This document shows, piece by piece, positions 25,301-38,609 of a stretch of 64,000 nucleotides of DNA. This DNA comes from Serinus canaria (Eukaryota > Chordata > Aves > Passeriformes > Fringillidae). The notes below the pieces were generated by a model. That model was not told where the DNA came from and ran no database searches. It was given only the letters and a program-made list of their open reading frames with translations. The position numbers were made by a program, and so were the translations under genes. How positions within the stretch are numbered: position 1 is the first letter of the stretch; each line of letters starts with the position of its first letter. Where the stretch lies: assembly GCF_022539315.1 (NCBI RefSeq), contig NC_066333.1, positions 4,030,001-4,094,000 of the forward strand, given 5' to 3'.

Positions 25301-26663
25301 TGGAAAAGCACTGCTCCCTGCCTGGCATTAGGCATGCAGAGCACTGCCAGCCAGCAAAGCTCCCGAGACACCATCTGTGCACATAATAAAGAGCAGTGGG
25401 ACTTTTGTAACATAAATGATTGAATTTGCTTTCTCCTTCCCTTGCAGTGGGAGTATGCCAGCTATTAAGTGCCATAAGAACTTGCCAGACTACCTCTGAA
25501 TGTAAAATTTATGTTCTCTGATTCATGGCCTCTCCCACCTCTGCAAGTAAAGCTGGTGCTGCCGTAGGAAATGTTGTTATTTTGCCTGGGCAAAAGTGAG
25601 TTTACCTGCCTGTCACATCCACCTAAACCAGGAGTGTAGGTATGAATTACAGAAAGCCTGAACTGCTTTTGGGACTTGCCTTATTCTTCCTTGACAGTGG
25701 CACAAACACAAAGTGACCATTAGGTTTGAAGAAGTCTCAGGAACCTTTCAAATTGCAGCACCCAGTCCAAGGCCAGTGAGAAGGCTGATGGCAGCACCAT
25801 TCATCTCTGTCATGTTATGACTTCTGAGCCTTGGTTCACTCCAGCACTTGTCTGTCACTTCTCAAATAAGAAGGGAACCTCAGGTTTCTTCAGATTGCCT
25901 TGTATTTTTCTTTTATAAATAAATAAATGGTGTTTGTCAGCCACACGCATCACCATCAGGACCAGAAGCATTGCCCAGCAAATGACCCTTACCAGACCTT
26001 ATCAGGTGAGGTTTGTAATGACAAATTTTCCACAAGGTTAGAATTTTATATCTGGAGTGCCTACATCAGGCTAAAGAGGTTTGAAACAGCTCAGCCCAAA
26101 TGAGTTTCAGAAATGCTTCAGAAAACAGAACAAAACAAACAAAATGATCCCTGTGTTGAGAGGAAAACCAAACCAGTGAGTGATGCTTTTACTGAGAGTG
26201 TCAGAGCACCTCATCTTCCTGGCAAGGACATGAAGTGTGACAGGGAGCTCTTCAATCTGGGCCTGCAAATAAAGATGGGCAGAACAGGTGAGTGCACAAG
26301 GCAAAAGTACAAACCAGTTTCAATCTGGCCTCTTCCTAACTCTGCTCTGCTCAACTTCTTGCTCTCCTGCTCTCTCAAACATGTTGTTCCTGTGGTTATG
26401 TAAACAAAACACAACCCAATTACACCCAGGCAAGTATTTCCAATTTTACAGGGCTGTGGGATGTATGGAGTGGGAAAACTCAGCCTGTACAAATTGAACA
26501 GCAAACAGAGGCAGCAGGAGGAGCAGCAGCAAGTGCTGGGGAGAGGCAGCTCTTGGCAGGGCTGCACTGGGAGCACTGAGGTCTCACTGAGCCCTGGGCT
26601 GCAGCCCCAGGGCTGTGAGGAGGAAACGATGTGCTGAGTACACGAGGTCTTTTGGTGAACTAC
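22394..26663. other. Unannotated unique DNA
   Basis: About 4.3 kb with only short frames. AT-rich stretches around 22920-23400 and 25020-25250 lack repeats. No exon, RNA gene or mobile element is supported. Confidence 0.5.
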
Positions 26664-26720
26664 AGAGCCATGGAATTGTTTAGGTTGGAAAAGGACTTTA
26701 AGATCAGTGAGTCCCAGTGT
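26664..26720 (-). mobile_element. CR1 LINE 3' tip (short)
   Basis: Only the terminal 57 bp of a CR1 copy: 'agagccatggaattgttta', then 'ggttggaaaaggactttaag' and 'atcagtgagtccca' in plus orientation. It is truncated directly against an AT-rich simple sequence. Confidence 0.75.
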
Positions 26721-26815
26721 TAAAAATATAGAAAGAAATATTAAAATTCTAAAATACAAAGATGTAAAAAGTATAAAAATATAAAAATACAAAAATAGAA
26801 AAAGTATAAAGGGCA
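26721..26815. repeat. AT-rich simple sequence (TATAAAAA-like)
   Basis: Short A/T units such as 'agtataaaaatataaaaa' are repeated imperfectly. They begin exactly where the CR1 fragment stops. Minus-strand reading gives a Phe/Ile/Tyr-rich run inside a 247-codon frame, which is an artefact of this composition. Confidence 0.8.
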
Positions 26816-27311
26816 GGAATATGTCCCAGATCCTCTGAGTGGACAAGCCATTGCATTGGGCTTCAGCAGGTCCATGGGAAGGGGAGTGGAGATTTTCAAA
26901 AAGCTGCAGCATCACCTTTCCAGCAGCAAAGCAGTGACATCCATGCTCCTCCACCTCTAGGCCAGCATTAGCCCCCCAGGTAAAGATGAGGTGTCAGACT
27001 CTTCACTAGTTTGCTCCAAGGACACCTTGAGACACTTCAGGGTGACACTGTCACAAAGGACAGGACAAGTGGCCTGCCCCAAGCTTTAATGGTTTTATTC
27101 ACTGCAGGTCTGCACAGCTGGAATTTTCCAGGCTGATCATAAAGAGAGCACAGCCAAGGTACCCATGGCCACAGGATAACATTAGGGACAGAAAAACTTC
27201 AGTGTCTGCCTGAAATGACATCTCCAACTCACAGGAGGAGCAACACCTCGGGGAGGGAGGAGAGGACAAGGTGTGCTTGAAACCTGCCCAGTTGTGTGTG
27301 ACCAAAGTACT
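26816..27311. other. Unannotated unique DNA
   Basis: GC-moderate unique sequence with no repeat family or gene recognised. Confidence 0.45.
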
Positions 27312-27358
27312 GACAGGTGACAAAACATCCACTGGCAGGTGACAAAACATCCACTCAG
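27312..27358. repeat. 22-23-bp tandem duplication
   Basis: 'caggtgacaaaacatccact' occurs twice in direct succession (from about 27313 and 27336), a local duplication with no other copies nearby. Confidence 0.9.
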
Positions 27359-30300
27359 AGAACCCAAAGAGGGACACAGGGGACCAAAGCTTCATCTGGG
27401 ACTCAAGGCAGTGAGACTCACCAAGCCCTGCCCAACTAAATGCTGATCTTCCAAAGACTCTCTCCAGCCAAGAGCCAAGAAATGTCTTTTTTCTGTGCTT
27501 GTCCCAAAAACATTTGCATTATGGTCATAACTGATAGACACATTTCAACCTGTCTGCTTGCAGGGCTTCTGCTCATAAATCACCAGCTCTCCCCTTCCCT
27601 TTCCCACTGCAGTCCCAGGGCTTGGTAAACCCAGCCCTGCACAGGAGCCTGTAGGCAGGCCTGATAAATAAACATATAAATAAATATTTAAACTCACAGT
27701 TAAAGATTTCTAAAGTGCAAACAAAAGAGGCCACTTCAGCTCCTGTTAAGCTTCTGACCCTGTTAAGCCCTGATGAAGAGAATTAGCTCTGCCATACCAG
27801 TTGGCAGATGCTCTTGCCTTGCAGTCCCTCTGCTTGTGTCCCTTCCACCCTTCCCCTGCCCATTGCCAGCCCTGACTGACACTTTTTGTGCTTGCTTCAT
27901 CACTGCATCCCCAGAGAAATAGGGAGAGGTGAGAGGAAAGGAAGAGTGAGAAAAGGGAAAAAATAATTACAAAGGGATTTCATTGACAGGCAGAAAAAAA
28001 GGAAGTGTCCCTCTGGGTTAGATCAATAATGCAGCACTTGTTATCTTGATCTTCTTAATAAACCACAAGCAACCCAGATATATTTCTATCTGTGAATCAA
28101 TGCTTCACAATGTTTCTATCACAATACAGCCACCACATGCAACCACACAAAAATAAAATGGAATGGGCTAGTTTATTGATTGTCCAAACAAGAAACCTTG
28201 TCGTTTGCATAGATTATCAGCAGAGAAGTGCTGCCTGTTTGCTTCTCTTTAATTACTTTTGCTTTGTTTCAGCCCTTCTCTGTCCCACTGGGGCCTTCTG
28301 CATTACCAGGCAATAACAATGGCTAAATCCTTCCATTTTAACCCCAAAGACATTTGCTAAATCTGCAACCAGAACTGCTTTTAGATCTGTGCTCTCCGTC
28401 AGTGAAGCACTCCCTGGCACTGCTTTTATTCCTCTGTACTCAGAGGGGCTGGAGGGGTTGCTGCACTTCACAGGAGGCAGAACTGGCCTGAGTTCCTTGC
28501 CCTGGAGAAAGTTTAATTACACAGCTAATTATACGGCTGATTTCACCTCTTTTCACCTCTTTTTTTGTTCCTGCCTGTGAAGGTCGCCCTCCCTGACCTG
28601 CTGCTGTGCAGGTTAGGACCCCCCAGCCCAAGGCTGGCCCTGCAGCAGTAATTGCTGGGCTGGGGTCAGGCTGCAGAGCCCTCCCAGGCTCTGTGAAGCT
28701 CTGCTGACCCTCCTGGCAGCTGAGCCGTGAATAAAAGCCCAAAGGCATTTTGTGTTGGGGTAGTTTTGGTTCCCTGAGGGACCCTGCAGATCGTGGTGTG
28801 GTAGATACAAGGGCAGGGATGCAGGGCAGCTTCTGGAGGAGCTGGGCTCAGAGAAGGGCTCCCCACACCCAAACTGCTGGGTGACCTGCAGGGCTGCACC
28901 CCTTGGGTAACCCCACAACAGAGAGAAGGACCCCACCCCACCCAGACAGCACCAGGCTGCCCACAGACATCATCTATGCCTAAACAAGGAATGCTTTGAT
29001 CATCCCAGAATGAATTCCAGGCTCTTTTATTTTGCTTTTTCATTTTTCAGTAATGCCTCGAGGCTTCTATAGAGGAAAAATTTCTTTCTGCACAAGAAAT
29101 ATAAGAATAAAGCCAGAAAAGCATTCAAGATTTGACCAGTGAAGAAATTACTCATTTTCAGACCATGTGATGAAAGCCACACGCACAGAAGGAGCAAGGT
29201 AACATCTTGTTGTCTAACAATTCAGGTTTTGGGCATGATAAGATTTCCTGTGGGTCTGGTGAATCCATGCTGCAGCTTGCATTGATCAAATGAAGGTCCT
29301 AAAGTAATTCCCCAACTTTCTTCTGCATTTACCATCGATATTACCAAGGTTTGAAAAGACAGCCCCTGAATGTATGCAGATGAGCCCCCCTTCCCACTGA
29401 GACAGCATAAAATCCTTCCAGAAAAATGTAATTAAGTTAGACTTGTGAATGATAATGAGTCTCTATTACACCCCGCTGTGAGTAGCGGCAACATCTGAAA
29501 ATTATTTTTCACTGTCTACAACCAAGCAAAATCTCTTTTATTAGAAACAGGGGCGGAGCTGATAGTCCTGACTGTTGCAGCTCCAAAGTGCCTCCAAGGC
29601 CAAGCCCTTGTGGAGGATATTGCTGTGGATCAAAGCTCTGGATCTGCACATGCTTAGAAAGCTGCAGTGAGCCTCTCTTCCCAGTCCAAGGCACTCCTGG
29701 TTTTCTCAGTCATGTCACATCCTCCCCTCCAGTTTTTCTTTTCCAGGCTGGACTCCTCGGCCCCTTGGCTGTTGGTCCTGAGGGAAGAGCTCCCTGTGCC
29801 CCCTGCCCAGCCCTGCAGGACATCCTGCAGCAGGGAGCCAGCCTGGCAGCTGGGCTGAGAGATCAGCAGTGTTGGCACAGTGCTGCAACAAGAGCTGCTT
29901 TGTTCTCTGTCCATTTCTTACTAAATCCTCACACTTAAATGTCCTGTTTGATTCAGCAAGCTCACACTTTGACAGGACTCTATGTTTTAAGCCCAACATC
30001 TCATTCCTCAGGTCTCTGCTGAGGTCAAGGACCATCAGAGTCAATGTACAAACATAAACAGGTGTGGACATTTCTATGTATGTGTAGCACTGTGGTTTGT
30101 CCCCCCATGTGCATAATTTATATCCAGCTACATCCCACCTCATCTATGCTATGTTACCTCTCACTATAATGAGGTCTTCACACTCAGCCCTTGCTCACTT
30201 TGGGAGCTGGGTGGTTTTTTTAAGAATGAAATGAAGCAAACACAAACAACTGTTGGTCCTTGCAATGCAGGAGAGGGCAGTTTTTATCTACCTAGAAATA

Positions 30301-32400
30301 ACAGTTTAATCTAGGACCCCAAACACACCAGGATGAAAACCACTTGTGAATTTTATCCAAGAGAGTTCATTACCTTAATCCTGGATAATCCATACCTAAT
30401 CCTTTTTATAATCTTACTCATCTACTTGCCTCAATAGTTTTCCACAGCAGGGAGTTTACATTTCATAAAAGGAATATTTTCCTCTTCCTTTTTTTGCAAT
30501 TACTTTTACTATCATAGAGGTTCCCTATTCAAGTGGTCTTCACCCAAACCAAAAATACATTTTATCTTTTTGATGCCATGCTTTGTAAATGAGCAGAGAG
30601 CTGTTTTGTTTCCCAGCAGGACTTGTAATCCACGTGGCTGGTACCAGGAACAGCCACAGACCCCTGAAACTCAGCAGTGTCAAACACACACTCAATATAG
30701 TTGATAGATGGTCACTATTGAACAGAATATATTTTACCAGAAGAAGAGCTCCCTTCAGTATCTTCTAATGATATCCAGTATATTTTAGGGCTGGCAGTGA
30801 AGGAGACATTAAGAGAGACATTGAATCTTGCCCTCGAGATGGGGTCAATGGACAATGACCTCTCCCAGCTGCCTCTCCCAAGCTCTGGTACCCAATGAGC
30901 ATCCTGAAGGAGCTCTCCAAGGCTTGGAGACCCAGACTCTCTCTGCCAGGCAATTTGGAGTGCCTGGCCAATCTGTCAGGGAGCTCTTCTGCCGGTCAGG
31001 ACCTTCATCAGCAAGGGTGAGAGACAGCAGGAGGCAGGAAAGGGCAGAGCACTGCCCTCCTGCTCACTTGCTGTGTGGGCCAGGGGCAGAAACCAGGAGA
31101 AATCACATCCATGGAACCTGAGAGATGCAGTTTTCCTGTAGTTTTCTGGACACAGCACTCACTGGTGCAACAGATGTGTTGATTTCTGGTTTAAGGATTG
31201 GCTTGAATTCTCTCTATTGTGCTTAAGGAAAGAAGGCAGATGTGCATTTTCCTTTTTGTGTGCATGTGAATGATTAAAAAAGGCTGCACAGAAAATGTAG
31301 CTGCCACTGTCACTGCTTTCTCATCCTGACAGAAACAAACTAGCCAGCCTTCAAACTTCTCAACCACTCAGGGTGAAGGGGATGCAGCATCTCCCCTGAA
31401 GTGAATAACATGGCTCGGGGTCCAGGCAAGTGTGACAACACCCACAGTGTTAAACTGGATCATCTATTAACAATCAAAGATCTGGTACTGAGAATCCACA
31501 CTCTACAAATAACATGCCAAAGATGAACTGCAAACCCTGACCAAGACACTAATAACCAAGAGAAATAGGCAGAATTGTCCCCAGGATGAAGGTGGTGCAG
31601 CTGTATTTTTCACTTGGGGAACCTACAAACTGTAGCTTTTAGTAATCACTGCAGAAATCCTACATCCCATTAAGGAGAGCATCCTCACTTGAAATTCTGT
31701 GCTCAGCTACCCAGCTCCTCATTTTAAAAAGAATTTCAGAAAGAACTGCTTTGGCCTTTAACCCTCCATGCCATTTCCAGACCCCTGGCTAATTACAGGC
31801 AGCTAATGAACATGGTTGGCACCACACAGTACAGGGATGCTGGCTGGTGCTAATGAAGGATCTGCTCCTCACTGTGGGTGCTGGGGAGCCTGAAGATGAG
31901 CTCCCCCTTCTCTCCCACCATCAGCAGCATCTCTCTGAAAATTCCTGAAGTTTTTTGAGCTGCTGGTAATAAAAACAGTTTCATAGTGCTAGATCTTAAA
32001 TACAAGCAGATCACTTCCAGCTGCTCCTTATCTAATTTCTGTTGTCATCTGACACTGTTCATTTACAGTATATCAATCTAGCCTGGGAATATTTGAAATA
32101 TTAATTAGGGAACAACCTCAGCTCGTTACCAGGGATGCATTTAGCAGGATGCATGCCTGCTCACAGGTATCCAAACTGCTGTGCAGCACAAGTAATCACT
32201 GCTTCCTTCCTTAGGGAATGGCAGAGCAGAGCTGCTCAGACTGGCTGTAATTGAGCCAGCTTGGGTGCTGCACTGGTTCTGTACTTCAGCCACAGTAATG
32301 AGCTTTGGGGAGACAGAAAATATCCTGGGATATTGTACAGCCCCACTTTGAGCTGGGCTGGGACAACCAGGCTGAACCACAAACCATTCCCTTGGTTTTA
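27359..32400. other. Unannotated unique DNA (5 kb)
   Basis: No supported gene. Simple AT sequence 'ataaataaacatataaataa' lies at about 27663. A GC-richer interval at 28570-28990 contains AATAAA at about 28729 just before 'ttttgtgttggggtag', which may be a decayed LTR end, but I cannot bound it. The remainder is ordinary unique DNA with AT-rich blocks near 30300-30560 and 31960-32110. Confidence 0.5.
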
Positions 32401-32670
32401 TTCACAGAATTATTCATGGAATAATTTGGAATGAATAATTCAATCATGGAATGCAATTCTTTTTGGCTGGAAAAGCTCTGTGAGATCATGGAATCCAAGC
32501 AGTAACCCAGCAGCTCTGTGTTCACCACTAAACCATGTCCCCAAGTTTTCTGAGCACTTCCAGGGATGGTGAATCCATCACCTCTCTGGGCAGCTGTTCT
32601 AGCATCAAATCACCCTTCCAGTGAAGAATTTTTTTCTAGTGTCTAAACCAGTTTGAGTCCATCTGAACCC
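32401..32670 (-). mobile_element. CR1 LINE 3' fragment
   Basis: Minus-oriented CR1 of the subfamily with 'caccactaaaccatgtcccc' and 'aagttttctgagcacttcc'. It continues through 'agggatggtgaatccatcac', 'ctctctgggcagctgttct' and 'ccagtgaagaattttttt'. The 3' end (left side) is a degenerate run of 'attcatggaata'-like units, corresponding to the repeated terminal octamer. It is more diverged than most copies here. Confidence 0.85.
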
Positions 32671-33147
32671 CCTTATGCTTGGCTTACCCCACATGGGCAA
32701 GCTCAGAGATGTTTTTAATATCCCCATGAACCTGCTGTGGGGCAGAGGGGGATCTCCTGCCTGCCCCACCCCACTGCTGGGGTGCAGGAGGGTGCCAGGT
32801 CAGGGGGGGCTGCCTGGTGGGTTCTTCCCAGATTTCCAGCAGGTTTTCCAGCCAGTGCTGAGCTGCCCTGGGATTAGCAGCACGTTAAATCCTGCTCAGC
32901 CCCCAGCCCACAGTCCCTGATGGTGACCTTACCTCCAATTTGTCTCACTTTTTTGGGAAGGCTGGATCATATAAAATGGAGGAGAAGAAGAACACAAAGG
33001 GCCACCTAAAACACAAAGTTCTCCACGTAAAAAAGGTGGGACAGCAAGAACTGGGCCTTTCTGGGAGCCCTCCAGCACCTGACCACACTTTACCCCAATG
33101 CCATTTCTTGCTGGAATTACCAACAGCCACAGGCTGGTATCGATGAT
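32671..33147. other. Unannotated unique DNA
   Basis: Unique sequence; a frame at 32675-32920 has no recognised domain. Confidence 0.45.
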
Positions 33148-33165
33148 TATTGATAATTATCAATA
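33148..33165. repeat. 18-bp perfect AT palindrome
   Basis: 'tattgataattatcaata' is its own reverse complement. It contains two inverted ATTGAT/ATCAAT cores, and an ATCGAT lies about 8 bp upstream. Such cores resemble CUT/ONECUT-type homeodomain sites in principle; no binding is shown. Confidence 0.85.
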
Positions 33166-36100
33166 TTAACACGTAGATGGGAAAACAGGGGCTTGGTTTC
33201 TGCAAGCTGCAGCTCATGTGGCTGTGCACAGAGATGCTTTCTCTCTCACACACCCTCCCGTCTGCCTGTAACCATGCAGGGCTTTCCTTGGTTTGCATTT
33301 TTGGGGAGAGGTTGCAGGTGGAAGAGGAGCCAGAGTGACCAGTCCCACTGTGCTGCACCCCAGCTCTGCCCAAAAGCACCACAAAACACACAGGATTCAG
33401 CCCCTCCTCATCTTCCCTGCTGAGGCAGAACTGAGGAGCCAGTCAATGAGCACACACAAAGGTGAACACAAGCACTAAAACTGTCATTTCAATGCCTGGA
33501 AAACAGCTGAATTTCTGCATACTCTGCCTGGCTGTTGCTGAGACATGGAAGGGAGATGGGCCAGTGATTGACAAAGTGAGGCATTAAGTCCATCAAGCAG
33601 ATGGAGAATGGCATAATTATGAAAATAATAACAGTGATTGGCCAAGTTACAACCACAAAAGCCATGTTGTAGGAATTATTGACGTTTAGAGCTGTTGAAG
33701 CCTAATTTATTCTAGTGTTGGATAGCAAGAGGAAATGCAGAAATCACGACCCCTGAAATGCTCATAACAGGTGGTACAGCCCAGAAAAACAGCTCCCAGC
33801 AAAGGGGTTTAATTGCATCTCCTGATGAATGAAATTAACCTTTATTTGGGGCTGATGTTGGGTACATACCACCCAATAGCCTTTCTCAAAAGGCTCGTGT
33901 TGCTCCCATCACAGTTAATGGTTTAAATGAGTTCACTGTGGTCTGGAGCAGCAGAGCTTGGAGCCACCAGGGTGTCAGATAAGAGGAATTAAGATGTACC
34001 CACAGGACCAGCTCTGGAGCAATTAAAGTCCCTCATCAACAAACAATTTGCAGGGAGATGGGGAAAAACTGATAAAGAAGTTGGTTGGGAATAAAAAGAA
34101 AACAAATGCAGCAATTCTTTTTCTTATGCTTCCGTGTTTGAAGAGGGGCAAACCTGGCCACGTATCCATGGTGGCCAGCCAGGAAACCTCTGACCTTCCT
34201 GAATAAAACATTCTCATCTAGGAAATCAAAATATGACTCTGAAGTTTGTCATGCTGCCAGGAGCACTTACATTTTTCATACTTAACCCGAACTCTTTTCA
34301 CCTCCTTGAAGTTTTTCATCCATTTCCCTGCCATATTTGCTCTTTGTCAAAGCCCCAGCTCACCCATCACATCCTGGGGGCAGTGGCATTTCCTGGGCTG
34401 CTGGGATCAGCTCAGGATGTGCAGACTGCCCTCTCCACTCTTCCTGCCAGGGAGGAGGCACTTCCTCCTGTCCCCCTGGATGAAGTGTATTTTGGGATTC
34501 AGCCACACTTTTCCATGCACAGGCTCCCTGCTCTTTGTCAGCTCAGACACTGCTAGGGGAACAGGAGAGTTATTGAGTGCTTAAATTCATTCTCATTCTG
34601 TGGGGAACCTCTGCCTTATTTACTGCACCCTCCAGCCCTCTTGCTGGATTATTCCTCACCTTTCCAGGGGTGTTCATCATTCTGCCTCAAGCATTAACCA
34701 CCTCCTCTCTGCAGAAAACTGTTCATGCCCCTGTGGGGAAGCCAGGGCAGAGGGGCACCCACCATGCCAGGAGGAGACCAGCTGGAAATCAAACCCACAA
34801 GGATACTCCACCTCCCTGGAATAGCCAGCCATGGCAGCCTTATTCCCCGGGGTGATCACCCCTTTGGGTACCAGAGCTTTCCCAGCAGTGGACCAGCAGC
34901 ATTTAACCTCTTTTTCTGTGCTCTGTCTCCCTTTTGATACAAACTGCTCATAAAGCAGCTCCTTTGCTGTTCAGTCTTTATTCCCTTCCTTGGCATCACC
35001 CTGCTCTTACTGGGGTGGTGTCATGGGAAGGATCAGTGCAGAGTCAGGGACTACAGGATGAAATGGACAAATTAAAATGGAGCATTTCTGGGTTTCCTGT
35101 GTTTGCCTCCTGCCAGACTCAGCTGCCCCCACTCCCCAGGCTTCATTTCCCCTTAGGAACCAAAGTCCTGTACCAGAAATGTGAAATCTGAGAGATGGAG
35201 TCACCCACAGGCTCACAACAACCCCACATCTTTCTGCCCTCAGCACCTCTCAAATTATTGCCCCAGCCCCTTCCTGCAGCCCTGATCCCTCCCAGCCATG
35301 GGAGAGAGGGGCTGTTCCCCTCCAAGCTGAGTGCAGACACCAGAAGACATCTGAAATTCAACATTTTGGGACTTTGTGATGAGTCAGATTCAGCCATGGC
35401 TGCAAAACTTCCTGAAGCTGAGCAGATCCTGCCAGGGCCAGGGGAGCAGCAGCCCTGCTCAGCACAGTGCAGCTCACACAGCCACAGGGGGGAACAGGGA
35501 GAAGGGCAGGAAAGTTAATAGAAAAGTGGAAAAGGCTGCTATGAAATGTGCTTTTAGAAGAACATTGATAAACCAGCTTGATGAAGAATACCTGCAGGAA
35601 AAACCTGCAGCACCTGACACGAAGCCCTGGCCCAGGCTGTGCCCTGAACTGAGCTGAGCAGTGACCACAGGATTGAGGCTCTGCTTTAAGTCACACACAG
35701 TCTCTTTATGCAGCAGCATTGGGCTTTTCTAAATGCCAGATTCTGCCACCCAAAAGCTTCTAAAAGTCTGTTCCAACAGAGGTGAGAAACTCCAGCAAAG
35801 TTCTCTTTAGGGACACCTCACAGTGCCTGGAAAAAACCAGAGCCTCTGTTAGTCCTGTACCTGCTCTGTGAATTAGGAGAGAGCTGCAGCTATCCCTGGC
35901 TCTGCCTGTGCCTTCCAGAAGCAAGGAATTCACTCACTACACAATCAAAGAGGAAATCTCCATTTTTTACTGAATTTTTTCCTCAGGTTGTTGTGTTTTG
36001 TTCCATTTTATTTAAGGCAGAAAAAAAGAAATATTAATTACATGCTGCCAAGATCTTTGGAGAAAAATTCAATATTATCTTTTACTGCAAAGAAGAAATT

Positions 36101-37605
36101 AATCAAGGCTCCATTCCAAATCTAGCAGCAGTCCTGACTTTGACGTGCCGAGGAAAATAATAACTTTCAGCACATACTAATTGTCTTGTTAACATGGATT
36201 ATGCAGCCAGCCAAATAAATGTCATTCACACTTTCATGTGGAAGAACATAAATCTAAAAATCAGAAATACATAATATTTTTTAATCTTTTCCTTTCTTCC
36301 CATTCTGTGTTCATAGCCTAAATATATTTACAGTTTTAATCCATGCAAACAAAGCCAGGCTCTGCTGGAGACTTCTGAAACCTCCCAGGGGGTCCCAAGC
36401 TCAAGGTGATCAGATTTGCACAACAACAAGCTTGGTTCCCATGTAGCCTTAAAACCAGTTTATACTTTCCTGGCACTGCAAAGCGGTTTTGAAAGGAGGG
36501 TAATTTACACTCAATTTAATTTACACTAAGTCCCCTTCTGTGCCAGCACAGCACGAACACGGCTGGGGCTGGCCTTGGTTGGGGGTAGGGAATGTGCTGA
36601 ATGCTCATTTTGAGGGGAGGGATGGCTCCAAACCCAGCGAGCAAGCCAAGCCCCAAACCCGGGGTGGTTTCCCCAGGGGAGATAATTCCTCACCCCACCG
36701 GGCTGGATCCTCCCTTGGCTTCACCCATCTCCCTCCCAGCCGTGCAATAACCACTCTCACTTTGGATTTTCCATCTCAAAGCCCTCCCCATGCCATCACC
36801 TTCCCCTGGTGCCAGGAGCAGGGCAGAGCTGATGTGCCCTGCAGAGCCAAGCCCTCCCCAAAGGCAAAATAATGGTTTGGCTAAAGGAGGAATGGCCAAA
36901 CAAGGAGATTTAGGCTGACACAAAGCACAGATAAACATCACTGATTAACTTTGCCTGTGCAGTTATTAAATTTCAGCATTCATCTCAGCCCTGGGCAAGC
37001 AGCACCCACCAAGGGAGCCCAGCACTGCTGGGTTCTGACCTCCCTGGCACAAATGGACCACAGGAACTGCTCTTTGGGCTCTCTCTGGTTTTACAGCAGG
37101 CTGGCAAGCAGCACAGCTCTGGCACAAGGCTGGGTTAATCCTGTGGTGCTGAGCCCTGGCTGCCTCCCACCAGCAGGATCATCCCTTCCCCAGGATTGCA
37201 CAGCTGGCCCTGGGCTCAGGGATCTCTCCTGGCACTGCTGCTCATCACCCTGCTCTGCTGGGGTCACTTCCATCAGGAATATCCCATCTTTCCTGCTCTC
37301 CCCAGCTCGGGCTGGTGGGTGTCAGCAGTGACAGCGCTCCCAGCAGTTACTGGGAGCACTGGAGCTGTCACCACACCACCCCCTCCTCCATCGTGGTAGT
37401 TCTCCCACTCCATCCCACACCACTGCCATGAGCTGAGCCCAAACCTGCCACACAGCACCCTGTGCCTGTCCCAGACTGGCTCTGAGCTGGAGATCTTGGT
37501 GCTGATTGTTTCTGTATTCTCCTGACTTGGCACTGCCTATCTGCATTTGTGATTTTCACCATCCTCCCGTGGTGAAATGGCACCTCTGCACCCAGGGATG
37601 AACGG
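33166..37605. other. Unannotated unique DNA (4.4 kb)
   Basis: No gene or repeat family is recognised. AT-rich, ORF-poor DNA at about 35940-36360 is a candidate conserved noncoding stretch. A mildly CpG-enriched interval lies at about 36540-36740. Frames elsewhere are short and overlap on both strands. Confidence 0.5.
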
Positions 37606-37929
37606 TGTGGGTGGGACAGTCTGGTCACAGAGAGGAAGCCAGATAAACTTACCAGGAATTGTTCTGGAGACTTTAGAGAAAGCTGAGGAAAAGAACTAAA
37701 ACAATCTTGCCACCAGTGTTTTGAACAGCTGTTTTCCCATAAGATGCTTACCAAAGTCTTTTTAATTAGCCAGTAGTGTGACAGTGTGTTGATTAAATGA
37801 CCAGTCAAGTCCACCTGTGTCAGAACAGTGTATAAAAGAATAAGTTTCTAATAAACTCAAATTAGTAACCTCCTGAAGAGGCCTAGAGTCTTGTGTCACC
37901 TCACTCCCATTCCTGACTCAACAGTGACA
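37606..37929 (+). mobile_element. Solo LTR-like endogenous retrovirus element
   Basis: TGT...ACA-bounded segment of about 324 bp. It has a clear TATAAAAG box at 37831 and AATAAA at 37850, followed by a U5-like tail 'cctcctgaagaggcctagag' to 'ctgactcaacagtgaca'. The order TATA, polyadenylation signal and short U5 fits an LTR in plus orientation, and the wording matches songbird LTRs as I remember them. The 5' limit is uncertain; a stricter start at 37660 (tgttctgg) is possible. I see no clean target duplication and no internal retroviral genes. Confidence 0.6.
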
Positions 37930-37966
37930 GAACAGCCCCAGCAAAGCTCCACATCTGGCTCAGTGA

Positions 37967-38100
37967 CACCAAAACCAGTGCACCTCCTTCCCTCCCACCC
38001 CTGCCAGGGGAGAAACACCTTCCACCTGGCCAAGCTGCTCAGAGCCCCATCCAGCCTGGCCTTGGGCACGGCCAGGGATGGATCCCTGCCTCTCTGCAGG
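37967..38100 (-). mobile_element. CR1 LINE fragment
   Basis: Minus-oriented piece about 40 bp after the LTR: 'cccacccctgccaggggag', 'aaacaccttccacctggcc', 'aagctgctcagagccccatc', 'cagcctggccttgggcacgg' and 'ccagggatgg'. Both ends are decayed. Confidence 0.75.
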
Positions 38101-38609
38101 GAGGAGGCTGGGGGGCTGTGCAGCCCTGAAGTCCTGCTGCCCTTGCCAGCAGTAAATCCAGACCTGTTGTGCAAGGCAGCGAGGCTGTAGCATCACCCAG
38201 CTGAGGAGAGGGCTGGCAGAGGGGAAGCAGCCTTGACAGAGCAATTCCAGCAAAGGCTTACAGACAGACACAATTAAAACAAGCACCATGGTTTCAATTA
38301 ACTGTTCTTCCCAGCAGCAGAGCCTTGGAAGGCACTTTTAATAGATCTCTTCCACTGCACTGCACAAACTCTATTGCCATTTCTTCACCGATTATTGAGA
38401 GTTAGCAGAGTGCAGCAGCTCCCTCCCAGCAGCCTCAATAGCCATTTGAGGATCTGTCTGTTATTAGCCAGCCCTGCCACGGATGGGGAGGCTGAGCAGG
38501 GAGTGCAGTGTGACCATTTCTCAGGTAGTTTATCTGCCCAGGCCCGCTTTGTGCTGCCTCAGGGAAGTGTCAGCCCTGCTCCTGCTGCCGTACCCTGCAC
38601 TGGAGAAAG
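38101..38609. other. Unannotated unique DNA
   Basis: Unique sequence leading into the minisatellite. Its right part already contains scattered 'catccc' units. Confidence 0.45.

Noticed and set aside
26211..26954. 247-codon minus-strand open frame
   Set aside because: Its middle is a Phe/Ile/Tyr run from AT-rich simple sequence and part is CR1 3' end; no recognised domain.
28570..28990. GC-rich interval with AATAAA considered as an LTR
   Set aside because: Ends, TATA box and flanking duplication could not be located; kept only as a remark.
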